From Osmia lignaria lignaria (taxonomy: Eukaryota > Arthropoda > Insecta > Hymenoptera > Megachilidae), in contig NC_135045.1 of assembly GCF_051020975.1 (NCBI RefSeq), forward strand, positions 4,280,501-4,344,500: a stretch of DNA of 64,000 bases, read 5' to 3'. The notes beneath the pieces were generated by a model. The model did no database searches, was not told where the DNA came from, and saw only the letters and a list, made by a program, of their open reading frames with translations. A program made the position numbers and the translations under genes. Positions 1-12,404 of the stretch are shown in pieces. Position 1 is the stretch's first letter. Each line of letters opens with the position of its first letter.

Positions 1-298
1 TATAAAATTTGCAATGTTCACAATCTTTGGTTACGATTGCATCGTTAAATTATGAAATAAATATAATAATATACAGAATTTGGTGTCTAGCATTATCACT
101 CGAAGCATGTTATTTCTGAAATTATAAGAAAACATGTAACACCTTGAATATTAAATATTTTTACATTCATATCTGGGTGACAAATGAATTTTTTACACGT
201 ATCCGTTATCTTAATCATTTTAAAATAAATTGTTTCAACACTCGAAAGCTTGTCCACTAGAAAGAGATAAAATTGTAAATAAATAATTCTGAAAATCA
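1..298. other. 3' flank of the synaptotagmin gene
   Basis: AT-rich sequence downstream of the minus-strand synaptotagmin stop codon. It presumably contains its 3' UTR. I see no coding exon and no canonical AATAAA on the minus strand. Confidence 0.5.
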
Positions 299-3200
299 TT
301 ATTTCAACACATGCCACACAGTAACGAGCTTCCTAGGATTTTGAAGTACAGAAAACCAATGTAGCCTCTCCGTCGATCCTCTGACACCTTTTCCTAATGC
401 AACCTTACCAATACAAACATCCTTTGTCCTGTAACTCGTCGTTACAGAATCCTCGCTGTCGCTAGGGTGATCTACATTGCTCGCAGCAATCTCAACAGGT
501 ACAGTCTGCGAAATTTAATAATTCCTTAAATAAATATTATTCCCAAAAACACCGTAACTTACGTACTTTGTTATACAACATCACAAGAAATTGTACGATA
601 TCCAATTGATTGCAAGTCACATCGAACGTCAGGGTTTCGTTGAATTCCGGCTGCAAATTCGCGCATACGAATTTCGTTTTCTTCTTTTTCATCCTCTGCC
701 CAGTCCTTCCGTTTAGCATCAATATCCTCACATAAGGATCTGAAAATAATGCGGCTGTTGGCAACAGAAATTGTTCCGATAAATTAAACGTAACACCTAC
801 TAAATTTGCTTAAACTGGACACTGCTGTTGCAAACTTGATGTCCCGCGCCTTCATAACGTTTATTGTCAGTCTCTGGGCTGTGGGTAAGTAACTTATGCC
901 TAATAAAATATTCCCAAATTCCTGGAAAATCAAACGGATCTTGTTACCAATGTTCTCGATAGAAATAAATGATATTTGTATCGTTGTCTTATCACGGTAC
1001 CAAATTGGACGGCTTCATTCTGAAGTTGAACATGTGGATCTCCGGACTCTGCAAAACTTGCTTCACCTCCTTCATGGACACTTTAAACGAGCACAGCTCC
1101 GTGTCGTTCGCGTATCTGTCGTGGTCGTACGCAGCGAAATCAAGGATCCATTCCTGCGAGAAAGGACGATCGAATCAAGTGCGACGAGGCTTGAAAAATT
1201 TCGAATAGAAATAAAAAGATCGAGCACTCGAGTTTTACGACGATCCAAGTATGTACTTATTTATTTTCAACTCGTGGCGAAACGCACCGTCTCGGTTATG
1301 CAAAGCGAATTTGCAATGCATATTTACCACGCACTGTTATTGCGTACGATCAATTTATTCAACAAAACCCAACCGTACTGAATTCTACTAATTTTTACTC
1401 GAGTAATTTTCCTAATATAACGAGCGTAAACGAGAAGCTTTATCGCGGTTGCGCTTCGACCAACGAGTGACGTGTTTTTCAACCTTGAATTAAACAAAAC
1501 GCTTTAGAACGCCTGCTGTGCATAGATAATAAAGAAACGTATCCACCTTAATCTCCTGCGATTTCACGTTCGCCACGACGAAAGTTTCTTTGAAAATTGG
1601 GTTGGCCGTGTGTCGGATCGCCCTTGTCCGGAAACTGTGCAGCTTCTGCCGTTTCCGGTGGCTCCACGATTGCTTCACGATGTTCAGGGCCACGTATGGT
1701 TCCAAGGTGCAATTGTATTGCTTCGGTGGAAGACCAGACAGAGCCTGTACAATACCAAAGAAACAGATATTTCTATAGAAGAGTAACGAGCTTCATTGTT
1801 ATTTACCCAACTGCGTCTGCTTGTGACGTGACACACACTCGTCAACAACGACAACACATATAGTCAATCACGAAAGACATCGTACACCCCATAGAAAAGT
1901 ATTTTATTTAAAATAAATAACAATTGGATCAAGAAATTTGAATTTTTAATTAAAATCACCTTATGGGGTGTAGGTAGATTTTCATGGATGACTGTACATA
2001 TTTAATCCATCATTGTAACAGATGCGAGACCATTATTGGCTTATGTAATACAGAATTATATAATTTTTATGGAATAATCGTTGAAAATGTCTGGGTTGCG
2101 TGTAAGTCCTAGGGGCCTTTGTTCGTTGAAAGAGACTTTATTCCTTCAAGATTTATACCTCGATTTCTATTCTGCTCATGAGGTAGACACAAAAGGAGGA
2201 AAGATTGAAAGGAAATCGTTTAGTACCTCGATACCGATAACGAGCTTCCCGGTAACAGTCTCGTCACAGGGCGGCAGGTATTGCAGGCTTATTGTCAATT
2301 CCGTCGGGAATTCTCTTTGTTTCTTCTCGCCTTTCTGTTTCTCTTTTTGTACCAAATTCTGCAAATTATTAAAACAACCACGAATCGTTTTTTTAATTAA
2401 AATTTCTATTAATAGCGGGAAGATCGAATGCATCAGGGTTAATAAAAGAAGTTACCAGGGTGGACGAGGTGTCGGTGCGTCCAAGGCGAGCGCTGCTGGT
2501 ACTCCAGAAGTTCCCTCCGGTCACAGATACGCTCTCGTTCGTACCTGTGAAATTTTTCAAAAAAATTTCGTGAAACGAAAGTTTTTTACCAGCTGTTTGC
2601 GATGCTGGGGATCGGGTATCGTCTAGGGTAATTTTTACATTTCTATGCGACGCAACGAGCAAACAGGTTGCGAGGATAATTGCACGTTACCATTGCTGCC
2701 ATTTTCGTAGAGGCTACCCAGTCTCCATGACCTGTAGCTGACATCGTTCAACTTGACGTTTTCATTCTGTTTGCTCTTGACACGCGACGGCACGCTTTTT
2801 CCTTCCCTCTCTGCAACCAATTATCCGTACCTTTGATTATATAATTTCGTAAACAACGACTTGCGAACGAGTCGCTCGTTAACAGATCCGTCGCGTTTAA
2901 CTTTTTAATCTGCGCCCGTTCAAAAGTGGGTCGCTTATTTTTAATGAAAGCGTAATTTCAACGTTGGACGAAGTTTCTGTATTCCAACGAAAGGAAGGAA
3001 GCTTAAAATTCCTGCATCGTGAATCGTTCGTATACGTGGATGGATACGTTACGCCTATTGTTCGCGGAGTTATATTTGTACACACGACGTTTTCTTCGTT
3101 TCCTTCGCGATGTTATGTAATTAGGTATGTCATCCTGCGAAACCAACTGTACATAAGTTTCCCGATAGAAACGTCATGGTAACGCCCATCTTGACCGAGC

Positions 3201-3511
3201 AAAAAGATCTTACAAATTTTCGACATCGAAGGCGAAAGGGTTAATCATCTCGAGCGTAGGTGCTAACCAAGGCACGCAATTAACGCGTCAGCTGGTCCGT
3301 CACTTATCGCTTCGAAGGAAGCGTTACTCTAGCAGTTTAGATAGTGACGTGTTAAAAAATATGGCTTACTTCGTTTTCTGATGCACTCGTAGCCAAAACA
3401 TCCTGGTGTGACGAAACACGCGATCACGAGTAAGGCGGCGACCACGACGAACGCTCCCAATACGATGAGCACGACACGGCCCCACGGGCCAAAAATGTCA
3501 TCGTACACCAT
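299..3511 (-). CDS. Synaptotagmin family protein, 444 aa, probably Ca2+-independent
   Basis: Nine exons, read right to left: 3370-3511, 2691-2810, 2456-2544, 2227-2358, 1547-1744, 1001-1153, 801-921, 567-739, 299-505. They total 1335 nt with all phases matching. Exon 1 encodes a short N-terminus and one transmembrane segment (about residues 12-34) followed by a basic stretch, the usual synaptotagmin topology. A charged linker leads to C2A (about 130-265) and C2B (about 280-440). C2B ends in the conserved WHVL motif just before the stop. Family members bind membranes and SNAREs in exocytosis. C2A lacks the loop-1 aspartates (EPYV replaces DPYV) but keeps the YDHDRY loop. C2B has NPYV and LYNK where calcium-binding proteins have DPYV and DYDK, and carries an insertion of about 30 residues after that point. 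This resembles Syt12-type non-calcium synaptotagmins, but I cannot fix the orthologue. The start is the only ATG ahead of the membrane segment. Confidence 0.88.
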
Positions 3512-6500
3512 TCACTGGAAACGTAACGATCGAGGTTACTGTCAGAATGATCGACGACCAAAAATGATCCTGCTCTGTTATCTTCTATCGAATCGAAAAA
3601 TTAAACATTTCCATCGGGTTAACGATGTTCCTCGACTTATTTCGAGCATCGTTAAAAGATTTCGTTGACACGCGGAGAGGAAGAAAATTACACGTGTCCA
3701 CTAGTGTGCCGTAACATCTGTCGCGCGGTAGTTAAAAAATAAGCCACGTTAATGCGCGAAGGAAACACTTGTGCTTTTCGCGCCCGTTTCTATCCGCTTA
3801 CGGCAAAAAGCGAACGGGAGGCGCAGACAGAAGAGGAACGTTCCGAATAGAACCTGCTTCAATTCTACGTTGCCTTTTTGCTAATTATACCGAGACGTTT
3901 TTTCGATCATCGTTCGGACAAAACACCTGTTACAGGAAGCTTACGGTATACGACGGAAAAAATGGCATATGGTCGATTTCGAGTTTACGTTTTATCTCGA
4001 GTCATTGTTCGATGCGGAGAATATTTTTACTGGTGCGTGGATATAAAAGACGGAAACGATCGTTTCTGTGTCACTTGTTCTTCCTTTACGCGCGCGGACG
4101 CTTCGATTCCCTTCGCATCGCATTTCTTTACACCGATGCGATCACGATTTTCTTCGACGATTCACTCGGCGCCGATTTTCTGACCGACGATTTCTTTTCC
4201 GATTTTCTTTACACCGAAGCTTTTTCTTTGACGATTCACTCGGCGCCGATTTCTTTTCCGATTTTCTTTACACCGAAGCTTTTTCTTTGACGATTCACTC
4301 GGCGCCGATTTCTTTCGCGACGACGATCTCGATCTCAAACGTCAAAGAACGATACTCACTCGACCAAGAGAGCGTCCCATGACGATCAGGTCCGCAAGGA
4401 ACCAGGCGTGATTAGCGATCGGCGGGTAAACGCGATGAGAAATCGGTGCGAAAGGACGATTGATCGGCGCGCGTCCTTCGCGATTGGAGTGCAACGAGTC
4501 GCTGCACGATCCTCGGCTCCCCGTAAACGACAAACTCACGACAAACGACTGCATAGGACGAGGAACGAACAACGAGCAACGTGCTATCTGTTTGCCCCCC
4601 CCCTACCAGCATCGACCATTCCGCTTGTTCCGCCGATAGCTGGCGGTACGCGACTTAATGCATTCTAAACGTCGATTATCCCATGCAACTGCAGGCTGCT
4701 ACTCAAACAACAACAATTTACTGCGCCTTTCAACAGGCAACACCTTATTGACTGATTGCCAGAATTAATTTCAATTTTTTTTTTTATTTTTTTTTATTTT
4801 AAGATCCATGATTATCACAGGTGACGCAGACCTTTTCTTATAATGTATTTTTAGCGACGAACCGGGCACTCGGCTAGTTTTTAAATTGCTTTCAAAATAT
4901 TTGATCGTGTAACAAAGCCGAAGGTTCGAGCGTGCACGTGAACGAGGAAACTGTGGGTTACAAGCGATAACACCTGCGCTATCACGCACTGTGTTCATGG
5001 GCTATCAGGAACACCGTTTAGAAACCGTCCATAAACATTACAATTGTTAAACGTATGTGTATACGTAGTTAAAATTAACAATTTCCAGCTAAACGAAACA
5101 TTCCCGAGCTGTTTAATGAAATTGAATTTTAACAGCAGATAGAATAACCCATTACGTGGCTGGAATAGTTTAGCAAGTCCAAGTTCACCGCTCGCCTATT
5201 GTGTGACATAATAAAGCGTGCCGTTTTGTCTTAAAAACGACACCTTTCAAAGAAGCGACGTTTCTTATTAAAAGGAATTTTGACTCTCTAAAAGGCATGC
5301 ACGATCATTAAATTACCATGAAAATGTTACGTCATTAGGTGTCCAAGATGCTATCTTTTCTCACGCACGCTAATGGCCAACAGTTCCTTTTTGTTCCACC
5401 GTGACTTTCACGGTGAAAGAATCCCTGGTATTAGCGTTGCGAGACCAAGTATACTAGGCTCAGTTTCACTATTTTTGAATGAATTCTATCGATCTCCTGA
5501 CAGATTGTGCAACCATCTTGCGTAAATTTCACGAGGATATTTCAATGAGTTGAGTAACCATTTGGTTAAGAAAATATAATACGAGGAGAGGGTTGATAGA
5601 GAAAAATATGTTTCCAAGTCCCGTGGGTCGCCGACTCTCCGGATGGATCTTGGTGCCTATAGGGAAGCACAGTGCAAGGATGACTGAAGTTCCTATTACA
5701 CTAATTTGTTCTCAGTCAGCTTAGAAATGACACAGGTGCAACGATCGGCTCGTTACTTGGCAGTGAAAATACCACTGATTGCCAGTGTAGTTTCACTTTT
5801 GATGCTCGATCGAGCAGACGTGTAATTTTCCTCGTTTTCCGGGACGATCTTCCAGCTGTCATAATCGTCCTACGATCGTTTCGTTCGCGTCACATTGTTA
5901 CCTCTAAAAAATCATTGCTATTCGAGGTCTTCTCGAGTAACAAAATTCTATGAACTTTGTTACTTCGCCGAATGAATTTCGCGAGGTATCTCTTCATCCG
6001 GAGGAAAAATTCCAAGGAAGAGAAGACGGAAGCGGAGGTAAACCGAAACTGGCTTGTGATTAAGAATGAGGAGAAGGAGAAGTCGAAGAGGAAATGGAGA
6101 GAGAGTTCATCCCCGATCGAGTGGCGGTCATTCGGACTCGGTGACCTCGATCCCCGATCGGACACGACGTCTCCTTTCACTTGGAGAACTTCTTTCGGCA
6201 GCTCTTTCGAGGAACACGATTCCATTCTATCGCGGACTCAGTCCGCTTGGAATAGGCCGGCTTGACGCCGCGTTACCTGTCTGCTCAGCCTTTTAGATTT
6301 CACTTTCATGTAAGTACAACAAACGGTGCGCGTGTTGTGTCTCAAATTAAACAACAGATTCTCCCGTTCCTCTAAATTCCATCGAAAATTAACAGGTGTC
6401 GGTGAGTAACGGAATTAATCGAAGTGTCACATCAGGTCCGTGTTATTTTTCGTACTGGCATTCCGACCTTTTGCTTTACAAACTAAATAAAAATTAAAAT

Positions 6501-6838
6501 TATTTTGTGTTTTATTTAAATTTAAAGTTATAAATTAATATTTTAAAATTGATATTAAAATTATAATAATAAAATTAAAAATATTAAGTACCAAATGGTT
6601 AACTATCCAAGTTGCCGTATGAAAATGAAAGTTCACAGAAGAACTATCTGTTTACCTATCTAATTTGCGCTACGCGTTGCGGTATGAAAATGAAAGTCGA
6701 AAGAAGAAACGTGTAATTCGCGCCGTGTGTTACCGCGAGACACTTTTAATCGCAGAAAACTCGCCGGATGAAAATGCAACACTTGGAAAGCTGAGGGAAG
6801 AAGAAGTAATACGTAGTCGAGATCCCTTTGACGGAAAG
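3512..6838. other. Divergent intergenic region (synaptotagmin / secreted protein)
   Basis: This 3.3-kb stretch separates two genes transcribed away from each other, so it should contain both promoters and 5' UTRs. Apart from the 59-bp repeat it holds an AT-rich tract at about 6475-6600. A short direct repeat containing GTATGAAAATGAAAGT lies near 6617 and 6681, shortly before the secreted-protein gene. I found no convincing coding exon. The open frames here lack family resemblance or sensible splice sites. Confidence 0.5.
4156..4316. repeat. 59-bp tandem repeat with GGCGCC core
   Basis: The segment beginning GACGATTCACTCGGCGCCGA occurs at 4156, 4230 and 4289. Copies two and three are separated by exactly 59 bp and are almost identical. 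Copy one has about 15 extra bases. The array lies upstream of the synaptotagmin start codon, in its putative 5' region. Confidence 0.85.
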
Positions 6839-8041
6839 ATGTCGAGCACGAAGGTCGTCCTATTGAACCTGTGCATCCTGCTGCTTCTCTACGATCGTGA
6901 GTACCATTTAACTCGCACAAACTTCAACCTTCGCCTAGTTTTAGTTTTGCAACGATCCTTGATCATAGTTCAATCGTAAGTCCAAGAGAAGTAATTTCCA
7001 TGTAAATTCAAGCAGTTGCATAAAAAGAATTTCAAAAAAAAAATTCTCCCATTTGCATTGTTAACAGGTCTGATAAATCGTGTCAGTGCCATTGAATTTG
7101 TCCTTCTTTATCCTCATTTTTATTAAAAAAATTAATTAATCGTTTCAGACGCGACGAGCCTGATTATACCGGAAGAGCTGCCCACGATTCTCTCGCTGAT
7201 CTACTCCAATATTCCTCCGATTAAGAAAGGTAACACGATTGCGTCACGCTTTTGAGAAAATCAGGAAATACCGCGTTTGGTCATTGACAAACGGTTTGTC
7301 GCGTGTTACACGAAACCACTTTCACTGACGTTTGCCAATCGGTTTCCTTTTGATCTTTCTTTTATCCTCGGTTTCGTTGCGGCAGGTACCGATTCGAGGG
7401 TCGGCGTGGGCTTCCGGTTGGGAGAGCACGCGGATTTTCAGGTGCTCGTGGAGCTGGGACCGCAAACGGAAACCGATCCGATTGGCAATGCCGAGTCGAA
7501 GAGACGCAGAGATGCAAGTATCTTCTTCTTTTCAAACGATACGAAAGACGCATGAATTTTTTAATTCCAATTACTGTAAACAGGCGATGTTGACTGCTGC
7601 GATGAAAGGAGAACTTGGACCTCTGGCCCAGGCAGTTGCGAAGTACCAAATGGAACGGAAGTTGCAGAGAGAATTGGAGAGAATAAAGAAGATGGAAGAG
7701 AGTTTGAAAGAAGCGACTACTGTGGAAAACAAAGAGAAAAAGGTTAATTTTCAGTTTTAATTTATTCTTCTCCGCTGTGTATGATAAGGTTTCTTAACGA
7801 TGTCTCTTCTTTTTCTCAGAGCGCAGCCAGCGAGTGGCTGGCAAAGTGGAGCAAGGACATGATTAAATCGTCCGAGGATCAAGCATCCCTGGAAGATATC
7901 GAAGAAAACTTATCGATACCTTCGAAAAACCAGCAGGCCGTACAGAAAATAGGACGAGCTCCTGAACCGAACCGCAAGAAAGGCACCATCTCAGATTTGA
8001 CGAAATTGTACAAAGTACAAAGTGAAGACAAAACTGAATGA
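6839..8041 (+). CDS. Uncharacterised secreted coiled-coil protein, 215 aa
   Basis: Five exons: 6839-6896, 7149-7229, 7386-7513, 7584-7742, 7820-8041 (648 nt, phases consistent). The product starts with a hydrophobic leader rich in leucine (residues 1-18), a clear signal peptide, and has no other membrane segment. The mature part has no cysteine. It contains a short globular-looking stretch around GVGFRLGEHADF, a basic KRRR cluster at 85-88 that could be a proprotein-convertase site, and a Lys/Glu-rich helix, probably coiled coil, at about 108-140, followed by a charged tail. Intron 3 uses a GC donor (GCAAGT at 7514); only that choice keeps the reading frame. The ATG at 6839 is chosen because it directly precedes the signal peptide, although the frame is open upstream to 6665. 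I do not recognise the family and assign no function. Confidence 0.75.
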
Positions 8042-8322
8042 CTTAATATTTTGTGGTTCAAATAGCTAGTGTTTAAAACTAGAAATAAGAAAGTTACCAT
8101 CTACAGATATTTAAATATACTGTAGATATGTTTATAGCTATTTATAGATCTGTATGGTGAAAGTGATAAGACACTGAAGAAACCTAAATTGATTAACACT
8201 GCCACTATGCCAAAGTATTTTACATGTAATTGCAGGGAAAGCGTGTCAAACCAGTGAAAGCTGTCATTTTTCATACAATGAAAAACATGAACGAAGAAAA
8301 ACATTTACAGTATAGAAATTGT

Positions 8323-8406
8323 AATAAAGTGTCAGAAATTGATGATAAAAATATTTCATCTCGAAACCCTCTGTCAAATTTGTAATGTAACTCTTGTACT
8401 AATAAA
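8323..8406 (+). promoter_or_regulatory. Two poly(A) signals of the secreted-protein gene
   Basis: AATAAA occurs at 8323-8328 and again at 8401-8406, about 280 and 360 bp after the stop codon. They are suitably placed to end the transcript before the coatomer gene that starts at 8757. Confidence 0.5.
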
Positions 8407-8756
8407 ACTCTTGAATTAAAACTCAACCATTATGAATCAAATTCTTATACCTTCTTGATTTGTAAAAAAATATCGTGTATAATTCTACTTATTTGTTTTT
8501 TAATTTTATACAAATGCGCGGTTCGAGAAAAGAATTGCCAGCGTCACCTAACGAAAAATCTGAGAATTGATAAGAGATATTTTATCAATAGTAGATAATG
8601 TCCATCTCTAAAAATTCGATGATGTATTCAATGGACGCGTGTAGCTTCAGCTTTTTGCCACTGTAACACGGCGGAGTCTGCTGTAATGGTTCCCATGCGA
8701 AAGAGCTGAGCTGACGTGTCCCTTATTTTCCAGTTTCCCGGCAGTGGTTTTACAAA

Positions 8757-11700
8757 ATGAATGCTTTTAAACGCGACAAAAAAGAGGAAGAAGATGGTAA
8801 TCACAAATAAACATTGATCCGTTCTCATAAGTTTGAGTTTGCTAGCGCGTATAAGGGAATCGAGTGTATCCTTATGACAGTTCCTTGTAAACAGGTTTAT
8901 TCGATTACTCGTCGTGGAAGATACTTTTTCTTCAATGAATTCTTTTATTTCACGTAGCTTGGTATCCGTTCTTTGCAACTATGAATTTAGACACACCGCT
9001 AGAACAAGTAATCTGCCGATAATAAACAGTATTTTACGATTGCTCATACGGTTCTTGTGTCACCAGGTGGGGGAAACCCATTCCAAAATCTGGAGAAGAC
9101 AACAGTCCTTCAGGAAGCCCGTACATTCAATGATACCCCGGTTAATCCAAGGAAATGTGCGCACATTCTCACAAAAATATTGTACCTACTCAATCAAGGA
9201 GAACAGTTGAGTACAATGGAAGCCACCGAAGCATTCTTTGCTATGACAAAATTATTTCAATCCAGGGATGTTGTTTTAAGACGGTTGGTGTATTTAGGCA
9301 TCAAAGAACTAAGTTCTTTGGCAGAAGATGTAATTATAGTTACATCTAGCCTGACAAAAGATATGACTGGGAAAGAAGATTTATACAGAGCTGCCGCGAT
9401 AAGAGCACTGTGTACCATCACTGATGGTGGAATGCTGGCAGCTATCGAACGATATATGAAACAAGCAATAGTTGATCGTTCTCCTGCTGTTTCCAGTGCA
9501 GCTTTAGTTTCTTCCTTGCATCTAACCAATGTATCTGGAGATGTTGCACGCAGATGGGCAAATGAAGCCCAAGAAGCATTGAATTCCAATAATGTCATGG
9601 TTCAGTATCATGCCCTTGGTGTTTTATACCAAGCGCGTAAAGCAGACAAACATGCTGTGATTAAACTGTTTGCAAAGCTCATGAGAACAAGCCCAAAAAG
9701 CCCTTATGCAGGGTGTATGTTAATCAGAATCGCATGTAAATTATTAGACGAAGTTGATGAACGATACGAGTTACTAAAATTCATTGAATGCTGTTTACGC
9801 CATAAATCGGAAATGGTAGTGTACGAAGCTGCACACGCTTTGGTCAATCTCGGAGGATGCGGTTCAAGGGATATCAGTTCCGCCATTAGCGTCCTTCAGT
9901 TATTCTGTGGGTCTCCAAAGCCAGCTTTAAGGTTTGCTGCTGTTAGAACCTTGAACAAAGTTGCCATGACCCATCCAGCAGAGGTTACTGCTTGCAATCT
10001 AGATTTAGAAAACTTAATTACCGATTCGAATAGATCAATTGCTACATTAGCAATTACTACTCTTTTGAAAACCGGAGCAGAAAGTTCCGTCGATCGTTTG
10101 ATGAAACAAATCGCTACTTTCGTATCCGAAATTTCGGATGAATTTAAGGTCGTAGTTGTACAAGCCATAAGGTAAAATCATAATACTTGGGTATCACTTG
10201 ATATGTACACGAAAGATCTTTTATAATCTTCTTTATCTGTTTATAGGGCTCTGTGTCAAAAGTTCCCTCGCAAACACGCCGTTTTAATGAACTTCCTTTC
10301 TGCCATGTTAAGAGACGAGGGAGGACTCGAGTATAAAGCAGCAATCGCAGATACGATAATCGCCGTTATGGAAGGGAATGCCGAAGCCAAAGAAGCTGGC
10401 TTGGCTCATCTTTGTGAATTTATCGAAGACTGTGAACATATCTCTCTCGCAGTTCGCATTCTACATTTACTTGGCCAGGAGGGACCAACTTCGAAACAGC
10501 CATCCAGATATATTCGTTTCATTTATAACCGTGTTATTTTAGAGAGCGCCAGCGTACGTGCGGCAGCAGTTACCGCTTTGGCACGTTTTGCTGCGGCATG
10601 CCCACCGTTGCTTCCAAACGTGCTGGTTCTTTTATCACGTTGTCAATTAGATTCCGACGATGAAGTTCGCGATCGTGCCGCTTATTATTGCACGATTCTT
10701 CAACAACAAAACGATCTTATTGTTTTGCCTCTGGTACAACCACCTCTTCTATCTGTGCCCAGCTTAGAAAGGGCTCTACGAAATTATATGCGAACGCCAA
10801 TGGACGAGCCATTTGACATCTCACAGGTAATTAAATTAACCCTATCTTTCCATAATTCAAATTCTAATTGAAATTCAAATTTTATAGATACCACCAGCTC
10901 AAACGGCAGAAGAACCGGCACAAGTGGAGGTACACGCAACCGTGAAACAACAGCCTCGTTTAACGCGAGAAGAAAGTTTCATGGAGAAATTATCGCAGAT
11001 ACCACACTTGTCGATGATCATTCGCGATTCTTCGCTACTGAAATCCTCGCCCGTCTTCGAATTAACAGAGTCAGAAACAGAGTATAACGTTAAATGCGTT
11101 AAACATACATTCACGGATCTTCTCGTGCTGCAATTCGATTGCATGAACACCCTTTCCGATCAGTTACTCGAGGACGTGAGAGTAGCAGTTGAACCACCCG
11201 AAGGGTAATTACATTCTAATATATTTTGTTGAAAGTATTGTGTCTTCCAAAAAGCAGTGTTTTTCTTTGTACTTTTAGCTATAGAATTGTGTGCGAAGTT
11301 CCATGCCCGCGTCTACCGTACAATGAACCAGGCACAACTTATACAGTATTAAAATATCCAGAAGATGTTCATGCTAGCGTTGCTACTATTCCAACAACCT
11401 TACGGTTTATGGCTCGCGATTGCGATCCTGCAACAGGTGTTCCAGATGCCGAGCAAGGATATAACGATGAATATATGGTGCATTTCTTCCCCATAATACA
11501 ATTAACGATGCTTTCTTTATTAAATCATTACCGCCATCGCAACAAAACAAGAACAACTTATTTACTTTTGTATGATATATTTTTTAGCTGGAAGATTTGG
11601 AGGTGACTTTGGCTGATCAAGTTCGAGGAATGGGAAATGGTGGACTAGATTTCGGTGCCGCCTGGGAAGCAGCAGCCGCAAAAGGATTCACCAAATTGGA

Positions 11701-11974
11701 GGAAACATTTGCCCTAGGACCATCAGTGACTAGTTTGAAAGGCGCGATTCAAAGTCTCACAGGATTCTTAGGATTGGAGCCTGTAGATCGAACTAACCGA
11801 GTACAGTCAGGAGCTGTCTCGCATAATTTGTTACTAAGCGGCATTTTCAGAGGAGGGAAAGAAGTTTTTGCTCGAGCAAGATTAGCGTTGTCCGACAGTC
11901 AAGTAACGATGCAACTTTCTGTATTATGTCAAGACCCAGACGTTGCCGAATTAATCGTTTCTTCAGTAGGATAA
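8757..11974 (+). CDS. COPG: Coatomer subunit gamma (gamma-COP), 875 aa
   Basis: Six exons: 8757-8796, 9067-10171, 10247-10826, 10888-11204, 11279-11477, 11588-11974 (2628 nt). The product is the gamma subunit of the COPI coat, which drives Golgi-to-ER retrieval and intra-Golgi transport. The start matches the family: a short basic and acidic N-terminus rich in Lys and Glu, then GGGNPFQNLEKTTVLQEAR. Residues up to about 540 form an alpha-solenoid of HEAT-like repeats, as in adaptin trunks. A linker follows, then the appendage domain (about 610-875) with the conserved stretch VPCPRLPYNEPGTTYTVL and the LEDLEVTLADQ segment. The length equals the human protein to within a residue. The coding sequence is intact and conserved. 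The whole gene occupies 3.2 kb with short introns, typical of a housekeeping gene. Confidence 0.97.
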
Positions 11975-12404
11975 ATTGTTATCATTATGTCAACTACACG
12001 CGTATCGTACGTCAGACGGATGATTACTTGTATGAAAATCGATAATCTATCCGAAGATCTTTTTATTTTTAGTACCGTAAGAATAATGTTACAAAAAGAT
12101 CATTGTGAAACGGGGCTTTTGTAAAATCCCTATTTCTATGTAATACTTTGTACATATAATTACAAAATAATTCTTTAAATAAGATGTGTTTATTTTATTT
12201 CACCGGACCAAGAAATAACTGTTTAGCAAACTTGTATTTTGAAAAGACCGTCATAAATTAAAATTTTTTAAATTCGATCCTAGCGTAATCTATACAAAAA
12301 CGGCTCAAACTACTCAACGACGAATACGACAAAGGTTATTTCTGTTTTATCAATTGGACGTTTCACGACTTCACAAGGTAGGATTGTTTGGCTTCCCTCT
12401 AAAA

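Noticed and set aside
896..1381. 161-codon plus-strand open frame
   Set aside because: It is antisense to two verified synaptotagmin C2 exons, with no family resemblance of its own.
2393..2662. Open minus-strand extension upstream of synaptotagmin exon 3
   Set aside because: Exon 2691-2810 splices in perfect phase to 2544; the extension is intron read-through.
3769..4382. Three overlapping plus-strand frames of over 100 codons
   Set aside because: They run through the 59-bp tandem repeat and translate it in several frames, so their length is a repeat artefact.
8628..8978. 116-codon minus-strand frame with a hydrophobic stretch
   Set aside because: It overlaps coatomer gamma exon 1 and its 5' UTR in antisense. 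The hydrophobic segment mirrors that sequence, and no family is recognised.
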